From NCBI GenBank assembly GCA_000433915.1, contig HF993639.1, positions 75,173 to 139,172 of the forward strand: 64,000 nucleotides of DNA, read 5' to 3'. Position numbers and translations under genes: made by a program. Below the pieces are notes generated by a model. It did no database searches, was not told the origin of the DNA, and was given only the letters and a program-made list of their open reading frames with translations. This stretch comes from Clostridium sp. CAG:793. Lineage in GTDB: Bacteria; Bacillota; Clostridia; TANB77; CAG-508. Shown here piece after piece: positions 6,810 to 16,878 of this stretch; the first letter of the stretch is position 1; each line of letters starts with the position of its first letter.

Positions 6810-8729
6810 ATGGGTCTTACTAATTCTTCTACTGGTTATAAACTTACTGAGGCAGTTGATTTTTCTTCTGGATGTGATTACAAGATTACTCTTGCTGGCA
6901 ATCCTAATACTGGTAAATCTACTATTTTCAATAGTCTTACTGGCATGCATCAACATACAGGAAATTGGACTGGCAAAACTGTTGAAAATGCTGCTGGTAT
7001 ATATAATTATAAAAATAAAAAGTTTTTGTTAGTTGATATTCCTGGTACTTATTCACTTATGACTGATTCTGAGGAAGAGAAAATTGCTAGAGATTATATT
7101 TCTTCTAAGATTGCTGATGTTACAGTTATTATTGTAGATGCGACTAGGCTTGAACGTAATCTTAATCTAGTTTATCAAATTCTTAGTTTAACTGATAATG
7201 TTATCGTTTGTGTAAACCTTTTGGATGAAGCTAAGTCCAAAGGAATTAGCATTAACCTTGAACTACTTTCTCAAGAACTTGGAGTTCCTGTTGTTGGCAC
7301 TATTGCTAAAAAGAAAAAAACTTTGATTAATTTGCAGAAAACAATTTATAATGTTTGTAGTGGTAAAATTATTTGCTCTCCTAATAGAGTAGATTTAACA
7401 GATAATCAAGATGAAAATATTAAATTAATATTTGACCATGCTCATTCTATTTCTGAAAAAGTTATTAATTTTAAAGACATTAATTATAATAGTAGAGATA
7501 AAAAAATTGATAAAATTCTTACTTCAAAATTATATGGTATTCCTATAATGATGTTATTTTTTGCACTTATATTCTGGATTACTATTGTTGGAGCTAATTA
7601 TCCATCTGCATGGCTTTCAAGTTTATTTAATTATCTTGAACCATTTTTCTCCGGATTTCTTGCATTTATTAGATGTCCTAGCTGGCTTAACCAATTATTG
7701 ATTAATGGTATTTATAAAACTGTTACATGGATTACAAGTGTTATGCTCCCTCCTATGGCAATATTTTTTCCACTGTTTACGCTTTTGGAAGACCTGGGAT
7801 ATTTGCCTCGTATTGCTTTTAATTTGGATAAATGTTTTAAGAAATGTGGTTCTTCTGGAAAACAGGCTTTAACTATGTGTATGGGATTTGGCTGTAATGC
7901 TGCTGGCGTAACTGGTTGTAGAATTATTGCATCTAAGAGAGAAAGGCTTATTGCTATTCTTACAAATTGTTTTGTTCCTTGTAATGGAAGATTTCCTTTT
8001 CTTATTACTATTGCAACTGTATTTTTTAGTGGAACTATTGTAGTGACTAAAGGATCGGTTACTAGCAGTCTAGTTTCTACAGCTGTCGTATGCCTTATTA
8101 TTTTACTAGGTATCACATTTACTTTTGCTATTTCCAAATTACTATCTGTTACTTTGTTAAAAGGAACTAGTGATGGTGCTATATTAGAACTTCCTCCATA
8201 TAGAAAACCTCAGATTGGTCAAATCCTTGTTAGCTCTTTACTTGACAGAACATTATTTGTATTAGGACGTTCTTTGTGCGTTGCGGCTCCTGCTGGTTTG
8301 GTTATATGGATATTATCAAATGTTAATATTGGAAACTTAACTTTGCTTAATTATATTGCTAATTTTTTTAATCCTTTTGCTAAATTACTTGGATTAGATG
8401 GTTACATACTTACTGCATTTTTACTTGGTTTACCTGCAAATGAAATTGTGCTTCCTTTAATCTTAATGTGCTATACACGTGCAGGTAGCCTTGTAAGTAT
8501 TGAAAATATTAGCACTATTCATGATATTCTTATAGCAAATGGCTGGACGGTTATCACTGCTATAAATGTTATGATATTTTCTTTACTTCATTTTCCATGT
8601 GGTACAACATTGCTTACAATAAAAAAAGAAACCGGTAGCTGGAAGTGGACTTTATTATCTTTTGCTATTCCTACAGTTTGCGGAATTGCCCTATGTATGT
8701 TTACTAATTTGCTATATCATATCTTATAA
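6810..8729 (+). CDS. feoB: Ferrous iron permease FeoB
   Basis: FeoB imports Fe2+ across the cytoplasmic membrane and depends on its N-terminal GTPase domain. The G1 loop GNPNTGKST lies near residue 31, the G2 segment HTGNWTGKTVE follows, and G3 is DIPGTYSL. The membrane part carries the two Gate-like regions (GCNAAGVTGCRI, and later LPANEIVLP). I start at the ATG at 6810 because GGAGG (6797-6801) sits 8 bases upstream; this gives 639 residues. The frame extends to an ATG at 6735 but without a ribosome site. FeoB follows FeoA in function but not in one operon here. Confidence 0.95.
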   Translation: MGLTNSSTGYKLTEAVDFSSGCDYKITLAGNPNTGKSTIFNSLTGMHQHTGNWTGKTVENAAGIYNYKNKKFLLVDIPGTYSLMTDSEEEKIARDYISSKIADVTVIIVDATRLERNLNLVYQILSLTDNVIVCVNLLDEAKSKGISINLELLSQELGVPVVGTIAKKKKTLINLQKTIYNVCSGKIICSPNRVDLTDNQDENIKLIFDHAHSISEKVINFKDINYNSRDKKIDKILTSKLYGIPIMMLFFALIFWITIVGANYPSAWLSSLFNYLEPFFSGFLAFIRCPSWLNQLLINGIYKTVTWITSVMLPPMAIFFPLFTLLEDLGYLPRIAFNLDKCFKKCGSSGKQALTMCMGFGCNAAGVTGCRIIASKRERLIAILTNCFVPCNGRFPFLITIATVFFSGTIVVTKGSVTSSLVSTAVVCLIILLGITFTFAISKLLSVTLLKGTSDGAILELPPYRKPQIGQILVSSLLDRTLFVLGRSLCVAAPAGLVIWILSNVNIGNLTLLNYIANFFNPFAKLLGLDGYILTAFLLGLPANEIVLPLILMCYTRAGSLVSIENISTIHDILIANGWTVITAINVMIFSLLHFPCGTTLLTIKKETGSWKWTLLSFAIPTVCGIALCMFTNLLYHIL

Positions 8730-8735
8730 AAAATA

Positions 8736-8777
8736 GACATTATCTGAAGTTATTTTTATAGCTTCAAATAATGTCTT
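8736..8777. terminator. Bidirectional terminator between feoB and rimO
   Basis: AGACATTAT-C-TGAAG pairs with CTTCA-A-ATAATGTCT around a 12-base loop. The T-run is best on the minus strand, after rimO. Confidence 0.8.
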
Positions 8778-8782
8778 ATATT

Positions 8783-10099
8783 TTATATTATTTCACCAAA
8801 TAAGTCATAATCATTTACATTTGTTATCTTGCATTTTGTATATGTATTGATTTCTGCATCTCCTGTTAGGTATACATATCCATCAATATCTGGTACATCC
8901 ATATATGTTCTTCCTACAAAATATGTTTTATTATCATCACCAACTATTGCATCTTCTATTAATACTTCAAATTCTTTCCCTATGAATCTTTGCAAGTTTT
9001 CTTTTGATATTTGTTGTTGCAATTTCATTATTTTATTGTATCTGGATTTTTTAGTCATTGGATGAACTTGATCTGGCATATTAGCTGCTGCTGTTCCTTC
9101 TTCTTTTGAATATGTAAAGCATCCTAGTTTATCAAACTTTGCCCATTTCACAAATTCATACATTTCATTAAAATCATCATTTGTTTCGCCTGGGAATCCA
9201 ACCATTAATGTGCTTCTGACTATTACTCCTGGTATTTCTTCTCTAAGTTTTGTTATAAGCTTCATTGTACTTTCTTTGGTGCTTTTTCTATTCATCTTTT
9301 TTAGCATTTTGTCAGATATATGTTGCATTGGTATGTCAAAATATTTGCATATCTTAGGATTATTTTTTACTTCTTCTATTAATTCATCTGTAATTGTTTC
9401 TGGATATGAATATAAAAATCTAATCCATTTTATTCCTTTTATTAAACTTAGCTTATGTAATAATTCTGCAAGTTTTGGCTCTTTATAAATATCTACACCA
9501 TATTTTGTTGTATCTTGTGCTATTACAATTAGTTCTGTTTTTCCTTCTTTAGCAAGCTTCTCCGCTTCTTTCAAAATATCTTCTTCACTTCTGCTTTTAA
9601 ATCTTCCTCTAATGTATGGAATTGCACAAAATGTACAGAAGTTGTTGCATCCATCTGCTATTCTGATATATGCAAAGTTTGGTCCTGTTGATGTTATTCT
9701 ATCCATGTAATCTAGTGTATCTTTGTTTTCTGGCATGTTTTTTAGCTTTTCTGATATCTTGTCACTTACTTCATTCCAAAATTCATCATATTCGCTGAAT
9801 TTTATATATAAATCAACTTCAGGCATACTTTTGCTTAATTCTTCTTTGTATCTTTCAACTAAACATCCTGTTGCTATCAAAAATTTGCATCTATGTTTTT
9901 TATATTCTGCCATTTCTAATAGAGTGTTTATTGCTTCTTCTTTTGCTGATTCTATGAAACCACATGTATTTACTATTATTATGTCTGCTTCTTTAGGATC
10001 TGTTACTATATCATATCCATTTTTTTCAAATAGTCCTACCATCATTTCTGTGTCAACTAAATTTTTGCTACATCCTAATGATACAAATCCAACGTTCAT
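8783..10099 (-). CDS. rimO: Ribosomal protein S12 methylthiotransferase RimO
   Basis: RimO adds a methylthio group to an aspartate of ribosomal protein S12. The 438-residue protein has the three expected parts. The UPF0004 domain carries cysteines in GCSKN (C10), VNTCGF and TGCLVE. The radical SAM core has CNNFCTFC near residue 152. A C-terminal TRAM domain covers about residues 372-438. GCSKNLVDTE at the start and CAIPYIRGRFKSR after the radical SAM motif separate it from MiaB. It is the last gene of a minus-strand series. The upstream gene ends 13 bases before its start. Confidence 0.95.
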   Translation of the reverse strand: MNVGFVSLGCSKNLVDTEMMVGLFEKNGYDIVTDPKEADIIIVNTCGFIESAKEEAINTLLEMAEYKKHRCKFLIATGCLVERYKEELSKSMPEVDLYIKFSEYDEFWNEVSDKISEKLKNMPENKDTLDYMDRITSTGPNFAYIRIADGCNNFCTFCAIPYIRGRFKSRSEEDILKEAEKLAKEGKTELIVIAQDTTKYGVDIYKEPKLAELLHKLSLIKGIKWIRFLYSYPETITDELIEEVKNNPKICKYFDIPMQHISDKMLKKMNRKSTKESTMKLITKLREEIPGVIVRSTLMVGFPGETNDDFNEMYEFVKWAKFDKLGCFTYSKEEGTAAANMPDQVHPMTKKSRYNKIMKLQQQISKENLQRFIGKEFEVLIEDAIVGDDNKTYFVGRTYMDVPDIDGYVYLTGDAEINTYTKCKITNVNDYDLFGEII

Positions 10100-10112
10100 C
10101 TTGTTCTCCTTT

Positions 10113-11300
10113 TTATTTATTGATTGATAGTATTGAGTTTAGTCTGTCTACTCCTCTAACTAATTTTTCATATACATTTTTATTTATATTACTTTTGTCT
10201 GTTTGATAATCAGATATTTCTTTCTTCATATCTAGTATTTTAAATCTATTTTCTTTTAATTTTGTTCCATTGTCTATCATATATACAGGTGTATAATCTA
10301 TTTTATAGATTGATGCGTTTCCCTCTTTGTCAACAAATATTTGCATATTTAAAATAAGTTCAAGATTTGAATTTTCTGTTCCAAAGTCTGATGTATAATC
10401 ACCTAATGAATATGCTACAAAACAATCTTTTCCTTCTTGATTTTTAATTATTTCCATCTTCTGAACTGCTGATGGATGAGCTCCTATTATAATGTCTGCT
10501 CCATTATTTACAAGATATTCTGCTTGTTCTTTTTGTTTGCTACTTATTTCATTAGTATTTACATTTCCCCAATGCATCATAACTATACTTACAGCAGCGT
10601 TTTCTTTTGCATATTTTAAGTCTTCATATGCTGTTGCTTCATTAAATATGTTTACACCTTGTTTTCTATTATCATAAGTATAGGCTAGAAATGCTACTTT
10701 GACTCCTTTGATTTCTTGTATGTTTACTCTACTTTCTGGATTTTCTCCTGTAATTCCAACTGTTTGCATGTATATGCTTTTTAAGTATTCATTTGTGTTA
10801 TTTAGTCCACTATTTCCATAGTCTAATGCATGGTTATGAGCAAGACTTACAAAGTTTACGCCACTGTTTTTCACTGACTTTGCAAACTCTTTTGAATTTT
10901 CATCAGTTATGTTTGTTTCATATGTACCTATTGTATAATCAGAGTCTTGCAAATATTTCGAAATATCACTAAAGACATCATTATAATCTTTTCCATAATT
11001 TTTTAGATTATTTCCAAGCAATATGTCTCCTACTGCTGAAATTCTTATAATTGTATTAGTTTTATATTCATTTAAACTGTCTATTTCTTTATTTACATCT
11101 TTGTAAATTTCTTCTACTTGTTCATCTATTCTTTGTTTTTCTTGTGCAACTTTCTTTTGTTCCTGAACATTAACTAATTTCATTATTCCTAAAATTATTA
11201 TTAAAAATACAATTACTACTAAGCTTATTATTATAGTAGCTTTGTTATTAATTAGTTCAGCAATATTTCTTCTTCTCGTTCTTGATCTTCTTTTTGACAT
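10113..11300 (-). CDS. CapA-family (PGA_cap) metallophosphoesterase-like membrane protein
   Basis: This belongs to the family named after CapA of the poly-gamma-glutamate capsule system; many members are not in capsule loci. A basic N-terminus (RRSRTRRR) is followed by one membrane helix (about residues 20-42) and a short coiled stretch. The extracytoplasmic catalytic-like domain has AVGDILLGN, a Thr-Asn metal-site segment, SLAHNHALDYG and GAHPSAVQ. The calcineurin-like metal ligands therefore appear intact. No capsule genes adjoin it: it lies between rpe and rimO. It is probably anchored outside the cytoplasmic membrane; the substrate is unknown. GGAGG precedes the ATG. Confidence 0.85.
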   Translation of the reverse strand: MSKRRSRTRRRNIAELINNKATIIISLVVIVFLIIILGIMKLVNVQEQKKVAQEKQRIDEQVEEIYKDVNKEIDSLNEYKTNTIIRISAVGDILLGNNLKNYGKDYNDVFSDISKYLQDSDYTIGTYETNITDENSKEFAKSVKNSGVNFVSLAHNHALDYGNSGLNNTNEYLKSIYMQTVGITGENPESRVNIQEIKGVKVAFLAYTYDNRKQGVNIFNEATAYEDLKYAKENAAVSIVMMHWGNVNTNEISSKQKEQAEYLVNNGADIIIGAHPSAVQKMEIIKNQEGKDCFVAYSLGDYTSDFGTENSNLELILNMQIFVDKEGNASIYKIDYTPVYMIDNGTKLKENRFKILDMKKEISDYQTDKSNINKNVYEKLVRGVDRLNSILSINK

Positions 11301-11316
11301 TTTTTCCTCCGTATTA

Positions 11317-11973
11317 TTAGATTTTTAATTTGTTTATAGTATCTTTATAATCCTTTGAGTTTATTAAAAATGTTCCAACTACTGCTATATCTGCTCCTGC
11401 ATTTTTGACTTCTTGTATATTATCTAAATTTATTCCTCCGTCAACTTCTATTTCTGTATCTAAGTTGTTATCTGTAATATATGATTTTAATTTAGCAATT
11501 TTCTTAGTCATGTCTGTAATAAATGTTTGTCCACCTTTTCCTGGTTCTACTGTCATTATCATGACATTATGAACTAATGGTATTAAGTCATATATTTCAG
11601 TTATATCTGTTTCTGGATTTACAGCGATTCCTACTTTGCAATCTTGTTCTTTTATGTATTTTATCAGTTGAATTGCTTCTTCTTTATTTTCTGTTGCTTC
11701 AATATGAAATGTTATATTTCGTGGCATACATGAAGCAAATTCGTCTACATATTTTTTTATGTCTTTTACCATGAGGTGTATATCTAATGGTATATTTGTA
11801 ATATTTTTTAAACTGTCTGCATATCTTTCCATTAATTCTATGGTATTATTTTTTACAAAATTACCGTCCATTACATCTATATGAAAATAATCTGTATGCG
11901 CAATTTCTAATCTATAAAATGTTTTTATTGATTCTGCTTCTTTTACATTTAAAATTGATGTTGCTATTTCCAT
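11317..11973 (-). CDS. rpe: Ribulose-phosphate 3-epimerase
   Basis: The enzyme interconverts ribulose 5-phosphate and xylulose 5-phosphate in the pentose phosphate pathway. The 218-residue TIM barrel shows HIDVMDGNFVKN with metal-binding His and catalytic Asp, DIHLMVKD, TVEPGKGGQTF and EVDGGINLDN with the second catalytic Asp. Its place just after rsgA is conserved in Firmicutes. AGAAAGGAA is somewhat far from the ATG (about 12 bases), but no other start fits better. Confidence 0.93.
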   Translation of the reverse strand: MEIATSILNVKEAESIKTFYRLEIAHTDYFHIDVMDGNFVKNNTIELMERYADSLKNITNIPLDIHLMVKDIKKYVDEFASCMPRNITFHIEATENKEEAIQLIKYIKEQDCKVGIAVNPETDITEIYDLIPLVHNVMIMTVEPGKGGQTFITDMTKKIAKLKSYITDNNLDTEIEVDGGINLDNIQEVKNAGADIAVVGTFLINSKDYKDTINKLKI

Positions 11974-11996
11974 TAATATGTTCTATTCCTTTCTAA

Positions 11997-12881
11997 TTAA
12001 TATCTTTTTATGCTTTTTATGTCTTCATAAATTTTGCAATAATTATCATATCTTGACCTTGCAATTTTTCCTTCTTCTACTGCTCTTTGTACTCCACATT
12101 CTTTTATGTTTTCATGGATGTGACTACATCCTACATATCTGCATTCTTCTATATATTTTCTAAATTCTATAAACATCATGTCTAATTCGTTATTGCTAAT
12201 TTCGTTTAATTCAAATGTTGAAAATCCTGGAGTATCTGCAATATATGTATTTTCTTCTAATTCATATAATTTTACTAATGTTGTTGTATTCTTACCTCTT
12301 TTACTTTTATGACTTATTTGTCCTTCTTCTGTAATGTTTTTATCAAATAAACTATTTATTATTGTTGATTTTCCAACTCCTGAGTTTCCTGAAAATACTG
12401 ATATCTGATTTTTTAGCTTTTCTCTTAGTTCATCTATTCCTACTAATTGTTTAGCTTTTGCTTGTATTACTTCATATCCTATTTTTTTATATTTATCTGC
12501 TATACTTTCTATTTCATCTTTGTCTGCTATATCACATTTGTTTAATACTATTATTGATTTTAATCCGTGTATTTCTGCAAATGCTAATTGTTTATCTAGC
12601 AATAATAAATCTGGCTTAGGATTGTTCATTGATACTACAAATATTATTTGTGTTATATTTGCAATTTTAGGTCTTTTTATCCAATTTATTCTAGGCTCTA
12701 TTTTCTCAATTACAGCTGTTTTTTTATTATCATCTATTATATCAAATTGAACTTTATCTCCAACAGTAGGTATCATCTCTTTATTTTTAAATTTACCTCT
12801 AGCTGTTGCTGTATATATTGATTTGTTTTTGTCAATTATTGAATATAAATTTGCATTATTTTCTATTATTACTCCGTGCAT
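11997..12881 (-). CDS. rsgA: Ribosome small-subunit-dependent GTPase RsgA
   Basis: RsgA is a circularly permuted GTPase that checks late maturation of the 30S subunit. An N-terminal OB-fold covers about residues 1-70. The permuted motif order is visible: G4 NKCD near 115, then G1 GNSGVGKST near 168, then G3 DTPGFST near 216. The C-terminal zinc-binding segment carries CRYVGCSHIHENIKECGV. At 294 residues it is the usual size. It sits between the PASTA kinase gene and rpe, as in Bacillus subtilis, so it may be transcribed with the kinase despite the partial terminator between them. Confidence 0.95.
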   Translation of the reverse strand: MHGVIIENNANLYSIIDKNKSIYTATARGKFKNKEMIPTVGDKVQFDIIDDNKKTAVIEKIEPRINWIKRPKIANITQIIFVVSMNNPKPDLLLLDKQLAFAEIHGLKSIIVLNKCDIADKDEIESIADKYKKIGYEVIQAKAKQLVGIDELREKLKNQISVFSGNSGVGKSTIINSLFDKNITEEGQISHKSKRGKNTTTLVKLYELEENTYIADTPGFSTFELNEISNNELDMMFIEFRKYIEECRYVGCSHIHENIKECGVQRAVEEGKIARSRYDNYCKIYEDIKSIKRY

Positions 12882-12969
12882 TTATCTCTTCCTTAATTTT
12901 TTATACATTACTATTATAGCAAAAAATATTACGTTTTACAACTTTTGGCTTAAATTTGACATAAAATAT

Positions 12970-13004
12970 TCCCCCAATATTAAACTGTTTGCCTAACATT
13001 GGAG
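12970..13004 (-). terminator. Weak terminator-like hairpin after the PASTA kinase gene
   Basis: CCTCCAAT and ATTGGGGG arms, with one wobble, are followed on the minus strand by AATATTTTAT. The stem is short and the T-run broken, so some read-through into rsgA is likely. Confidence 0.45.
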
Positions 13005-13015
13005 GATAATTTTTA

Positions 13016-14986
13016 TTATTTATCTTTTATATAGTATGTTCCATTATCTTCATAATCATCTATATTAAATTCATTTGTGATTGCTTTCTTTACTCCGTTT
13101 TCTGTAATTTCTACTGCAATTTTTTGTGTTCCTGATCCTGTTACTGTTCCACAATCTACTTCTTTTCCTATTTCAACAGTTTTTCCATTTACTCTAGTTG
13201 AGCCATTTATTTTTACTGTTATTGTTGCATTATTTGAAGTTTCTGTTGTTGTGTTGTCTTTGCTTGTTGCACTTGTAGAAATCTTTGGTATTATAAATCG
13301 TACATTTACTGTTTTTTGTTTTTTCTCGATTTTGTTTACAACTATTTCGATTGTTGTTCCTTCTGCTACTTCTTTTCCTTGATCGATACTTTGTGAAATT
13401 ACTTTTCCATCTGTTTTTGTTTCGTCTGATTTATATGTTACATTTACTTTTAGGTTAGCATTTGATAGTGTCGCCTTTGCTGTTCCTTCGTCCATATCAA
13501 TTACTGTTGGAACTTTTGTTTTCTTTACTCCTGTGCTTACATATACTGTTACTGTATCTCCTGATTTAACCATCACACCTTCTTTTGTATCTTGTCTTAT
13601 AACATATCCTGTTTCTACTGTGTCACTTGATTGATTCTCTTCTTTTAAAACAATTCCTATTTCTTTTGCTGTTTCTCGTACATCTTCTATTGTACTTCCT
13701 ACAAATCCAGGTAAAGCTATTGTTTCTGGTCCTTTACTTACTACTACTTTTATTGTTGAACCTTCTTCTACTTTTTCGCCTTCTTTGTATGGTGGCTCTT
13801 GTGAAATTACTTTTCCTGCTTCTACCGTGCTGCTTGCAACTTCTTCTTTCTCTATCTTTAATTTTAATGAATTTATTTCATTTTCTGCCACTTCAGCTGT
13901 TTTATCAACTAGATTAGGAATATTTACTTTTTTAGTAATTCCACCATCTAATGCAATTTTTGTTACAAAGAATACTATTACAAATAATAGTACTAAACTT
14001 AGTGCAAATATTGCAATCTTAGCTTTTGGGTGTTCTGCAAAGAAATTAGAATCCTTGTTATTGCTCTTTCTTGAATCTGTTTCATCTGAAGGCATTGCTT
14101 TCATAACTCTTGTATATTCGCCATCTTTGTTTTCGATTATTACAAAATCTCCATCTGGGTCTTTTAAACTTTGAGTAAGATCTCTAATCATTTCAGTTGC
14201 TGATTGATATCTTTCTATCGGGTCCTTTTTCATTGCTTTTATAACAATTTGATTAACTGCTGTTGGTATCTCTGGATTTATCTCAATAGGTTCTATAGCC
14301 TCTTCTTGCATGTGTTTTAATGCTATTGAAACCGGTGTATCTGCATCAAATGGTACTTTTCCAGTTAGCATTTCATACATTACTACTCCTAAAGAGTAAA
14401 GGTCTGATTTTGCATCTGTTATTCCACCTTTGGCTTGCTCTGGTGAAAAATAATGTACTGACCCAATTGTTGTTCCAAATGCTGTCATCGTTGAATTTGA
14501 TACTGCTTTGGCTATTCCAAAGTCAGTTACTTTTGCTACTCCATCTTCTGTTATTATTATATTATGTGGCTTAATATCTCTATGAATTATTCCATTTTTA
14601 TGTGCAACTTCTAATGCTGATGCTATCTGTATTGCTATATTTACTGCCCATTTCCATGACAATGTTCCATCTTTTTTTATTATTTCTTTTAATGTTTTTC
14701 CCTTCACAAGTTCCATTACTATGTAGTATAAATTGTTTTCTTCTTCATGTCCTACATCATATATAGATACTATATTGGCATGTGATAGACTAGCTGCTGA
14801 TTGAGCCTCTGTATTAAATCTTTTTATAAAGTCTGAATCTGTTGTATATTCATCTTTTAGAACTTTTACAGCTACATATCTATTTAATACATGGTCTTTT
14901 GCCTTATATACTGTAGCCATACCACCATTTCCGACTTCTTCTAGGATCTCATATCTATTCCCTATTATTTTTCCGATTAAATTCAT
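13016..14986 (-). CDS. prkC: PASTA-domain serine/threonine protein kinase
   Basis: This is a membrane receptor kinase of the PrkC/Stk1 family, which senses muropeptides or lipid II and controls cell-wall growth, germination and translation. The kinase domain (about residues 10-275) has GNGGMATVYKAK, catalytic HRDIKPHN, DFG, and SPEQAKGG in the activation loop. One membrane helix lies near 335-357. Three PASTA repeats follow outside the cell (about 362-560). The tail is a Ser/Thr/Asn-rich domain of about 90 residues that is not PASTA-like. It is preceded after 14 bases by its phosphatase gene, the usual pairing. Confidence 0.95.
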   Translation of the reverse strand: MNLIGKIIGNRYEILEEVGNGGMATVYKAKDHVLNRYVAVKVLKDEYTTDSDFIKRFNTEAQSAASLSHANIVSIYDVGHEEENNLYYIVMELVKGKTLKEIIKKDGTLSWKWAVNIAIQIASALEVAHKNGIIHRDIKPHNIIITEDGVAKVTDFGIAKAVSNSTMTAFGTTIGSVHYFSPEQAKGGITDAKSDLYSLGVVMYEMLTGKVPFDADTPVSIALKHMQEEAIEPIEINPEIPTAVNQIVIKAMKKDPIERYQSATEMIRDLTQSLKDPDGDFVIIENKDGEYTRVMKAMPSDETDSRKSNNKDSNFFAEHPKAKIAIFALSLVLLFVIVFFVTKIALDGGITKKVNIPNLVDKTAEVAENEINSLKLKIEKEEVASSTVEAGKVISQEPPYKEGEKVEEGSTIKVVVSKGPETIALPGFVGSTIEDVRETAKEIGIVLKEENQSSDTVETGYVIRQDTKEGVMVKSGDTVTVYVSTGVKKTKVPTVIDMDEGTAKATLSNANLKVNVTYKSDETKTDGKVISQSIDQGKEVAEGTTIEIVVNKIEKKQKTVNVRFIIPKISTSATSKDNTTTETSNNATITVKINGSTRVNGKTVEIGKEVDCGTVTGSGTQKIAVEITENGVKKAITNEFNIDDYEDNGTYYIKDK

Positions 14987-15000
14987 ATTTTTTAATCTCC

Positions 15001-15729
15001 TTACCTTATGATTATTGCTGTTATATTGTCATTTCCACCATTGTCATTTGCCTCTTGCACAAGAAGTTTTGTTGCATCTGTTGGATTTTCTTTTATTATT
15101 TGTTTTATTCTTTCTTCTGATACCATGTTTGTAAGTCCATCTGAACACATTAGAATAACATCTTCTTTTATAAATCCTTTTATCATTGCATCTGGTTCTA
15201 TAAATGGTGTACATCCAAGAGCCTTCATAAGCATATTTTTCTTTGGATGTTTTAAACTTTCTTCTTTTGTAATTTTTCCTTCGTCTATTAATTGTTGAAC
15301 ATAGCTATGGTCTTTCGTTAATTTTCTCATAAAGTCTTTACGAATTCTATATATTCTGCTATCTCCAATATGTGAAATAAATGCTTTACTCTGGTATATC
15401 AAGCATATATCTAGTGTTGTTCCCATTTTGCTTAGCTCTGGATTTTCTTTGGCTTTTTCGTATACCACCATGTTTGCATATTGGCTACTGTTCTTTACCA
15501 AATCAAGTATTGTGTCTTTGTCACTATTATTTTTTTCAAAATTACTTAGTATATAATTTTTGGCTGAAGTAACTGCTAATTTACTAGCAACTTCTCCTCC
15601 ATTATATCCACCCATTCCGTCTGCTAAGATAAATAGTTGTATTTCATCATCTGGATAGCTTATATAGAAGTAGTCTTCATTAATTTCTCTTGCTTTACCC
15701 ACATCTGATGTTGCAAAAGCTTTTGACAT
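15001..15729 (-). CDS. prpC: PP2C-type protein phosphatase, partner of the PASTA kinase
   Basis: The enzyme dephosphorylates Ser/Thr on targets of the adjacent kinase. The 242-residue protein has the PP2C metal-binding motifs: NEDYF near the start, LADGMGGYNGGE, SHIGDSRIYR, MCSDGLTN and GGNDNIT at the end. All the catalytic aspartates appear present. There is no signal peptide, so it is cytosolic. AGGAGG precedes the ATG. The order rlmN, prpC, prkC is the common Firmicute arrangement and suggests one transcript. Confidence 0.95.
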   Translation of the reverse strand: MSKAFATSDVGKAREINEDYFYISYPDDEIQLFILADGMGGYNGGEVASKLAVTSAKNYILSNFEKNNSDKDTILDLVKNSSQYANMVVYEKAKENPELSKMGTTLDICLIYQSKAFISHIGDSRIYRIRKDFMRKLTKDHSYVQQLIDEGKITKEESLKHPKKNMLMKALGCTPFIEPDAMIKGFIKEDVILMCSDGLTNMVSEERIKQIIKENPTDATKLLVQEANDNGGNDNITAIIIR

Positions 15730-15778
15730 GAATTGTTCCTCCTATTGGCTCTTTTATTTTTGTTTATTTTGTTAAATT

Positions 15779-16810
15779 TTATTCTTTATTTTTTAAAGAT
15801 TGTCTTCTTAATTGTCCACAAGCTGCATCTATATCTGAGCCTAATTCTCTACGTATCGTTGCAACTATTCCATGTGCATTTAAGTAATCTCTAAATTTAA
15901 TTATATTTTCCATTGAACTTTTTGTGTATTTTCCATTTTCTATTTTATTTATTGGAATTAGATTTACATGACATAACATTCCATCTAATAATTTTATTAG
16001 TTCATCTGCGTCTTTTAAGTTATCATTATTATCTTTTGCTAAAGCATATTCAAAAGATATTCTCTTATTTGTTTTGTTTATATAATATTTGCATGCTTTC
16101 ATTAACTCTTGTATATTATATGCATTATTTACAGGCATCATACTTGAACGTGTTTCATTATTTGCACTATGTAATGAAATTGATAATGTGCATTGTACAT
16201 TTGCATCTGCAAATTCATATATTCTTGGTACTACTCCACTAGTTGATACACTAATATGACGTGCACCTATATTTAGTCCTTTGGGATTATTTAATATTTT
16301 TATTGCATTTAATACGTTATCATAATTGTCCATTGGCTCTCCAATTCCCATGAATACAACATTGGAAATTTTTGATCCTGTATCTTGTTCTATTGCAATT
16401 ATTTGTTCTACAATCTCTCCTGATGTTAAACTTCTTATAAAAGGTATTCCGGTTGATGCACAGAATTTGCATCCCATTTTACACCCTATTTGTGATGATA
16501 CGCAAACTGTTTTTCCAAAATGATATTCCATAAGAACTGATTCAATAGCATTTCCATCTGACATCCCAAATAAATATTTCTTTGTTCCATCTACGGATTC
16601 AAGCTTTTTGACAATTTCAAAGTTACATATATCATATTCAGATTTTAGCTTTTCTCTTAGGGATAGTGATAAATTAGTCATTTCATCAAAGCTTTTTACT
16701 TTGTCTTGGAATAACCATTTAAATATCTGTTCTGCTCTAAATGGCTTTTCCCCTAGTAATTTTAGTTCTTCTTTTAGTTCTTCTAGATTGTAGTCTTTTA
16801 TATTTTTCAT
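15779..16810 (-). CDS. rlmN: Dual-specificity RNA methyltransferase RlmN
   Basis: RlmN methylates C2 of adenosine 2503 in 23S rRNA and A37 of some tRNAs by radical SAM chemistry. The 343-residue protein has an N-terminal RNA-binding helical domain (about 1-90) with PFRAEQIFKWLF. The radical SAM cluster motif CKMGCKFCAS lies near residue 110. Further family signatures are VFMGIGEPM, SLHSAN and the C-terminal GSDIDAACGQL with a catalytic cysteine. GGAGAAAAGT precedes the ATG. It opens the rlmN-prpC-prkC-rsgA-rpe series. Confidence 0.96.
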   Translation of the reverse strand: MKNIKDYNLEELKEELKLLGEKPFRAEQIFKWLFQDKVKSFDEMTNLSLSLREKLKSEYDICNFEIVKKLESVDGTKKYLFGMSDGNAIESVLMEYHFGKTVCVSSQIGCKMGCKFCASTGIPFIRSLTSGEIVEQIIAIEQDTGSKISNVVFMGIGEPMDNYDNVLNAIKILNNPKGLNIGARHISVSTSGVVPRIYEFADANVQCTLSISLHSANNETRSSMMPVNNAYNIQELMKACKYYINKTNKRISFEYALAKDNNDNLKDADELIKLLDGMLCHVNLIPINKIENGKYTKSSMENIIKFRDYLNAHGIVATIRRELGSDIDAACGQLRRQSLKNKE

Positions 16811-16878
16811 ACTTTTCTCCTATTAAATTTATATCACAAAGAATATTATAATGCAATATCTATATAATTACATTTTCA

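Noticed and set aside
13077..14574. Several plus-strand frames of 80-130 codons antisense to the PASTA kinase gene
   Set aside because: They are shadow frames produced by AT-rich codon bias, without ribosome sites or protein-like composition.
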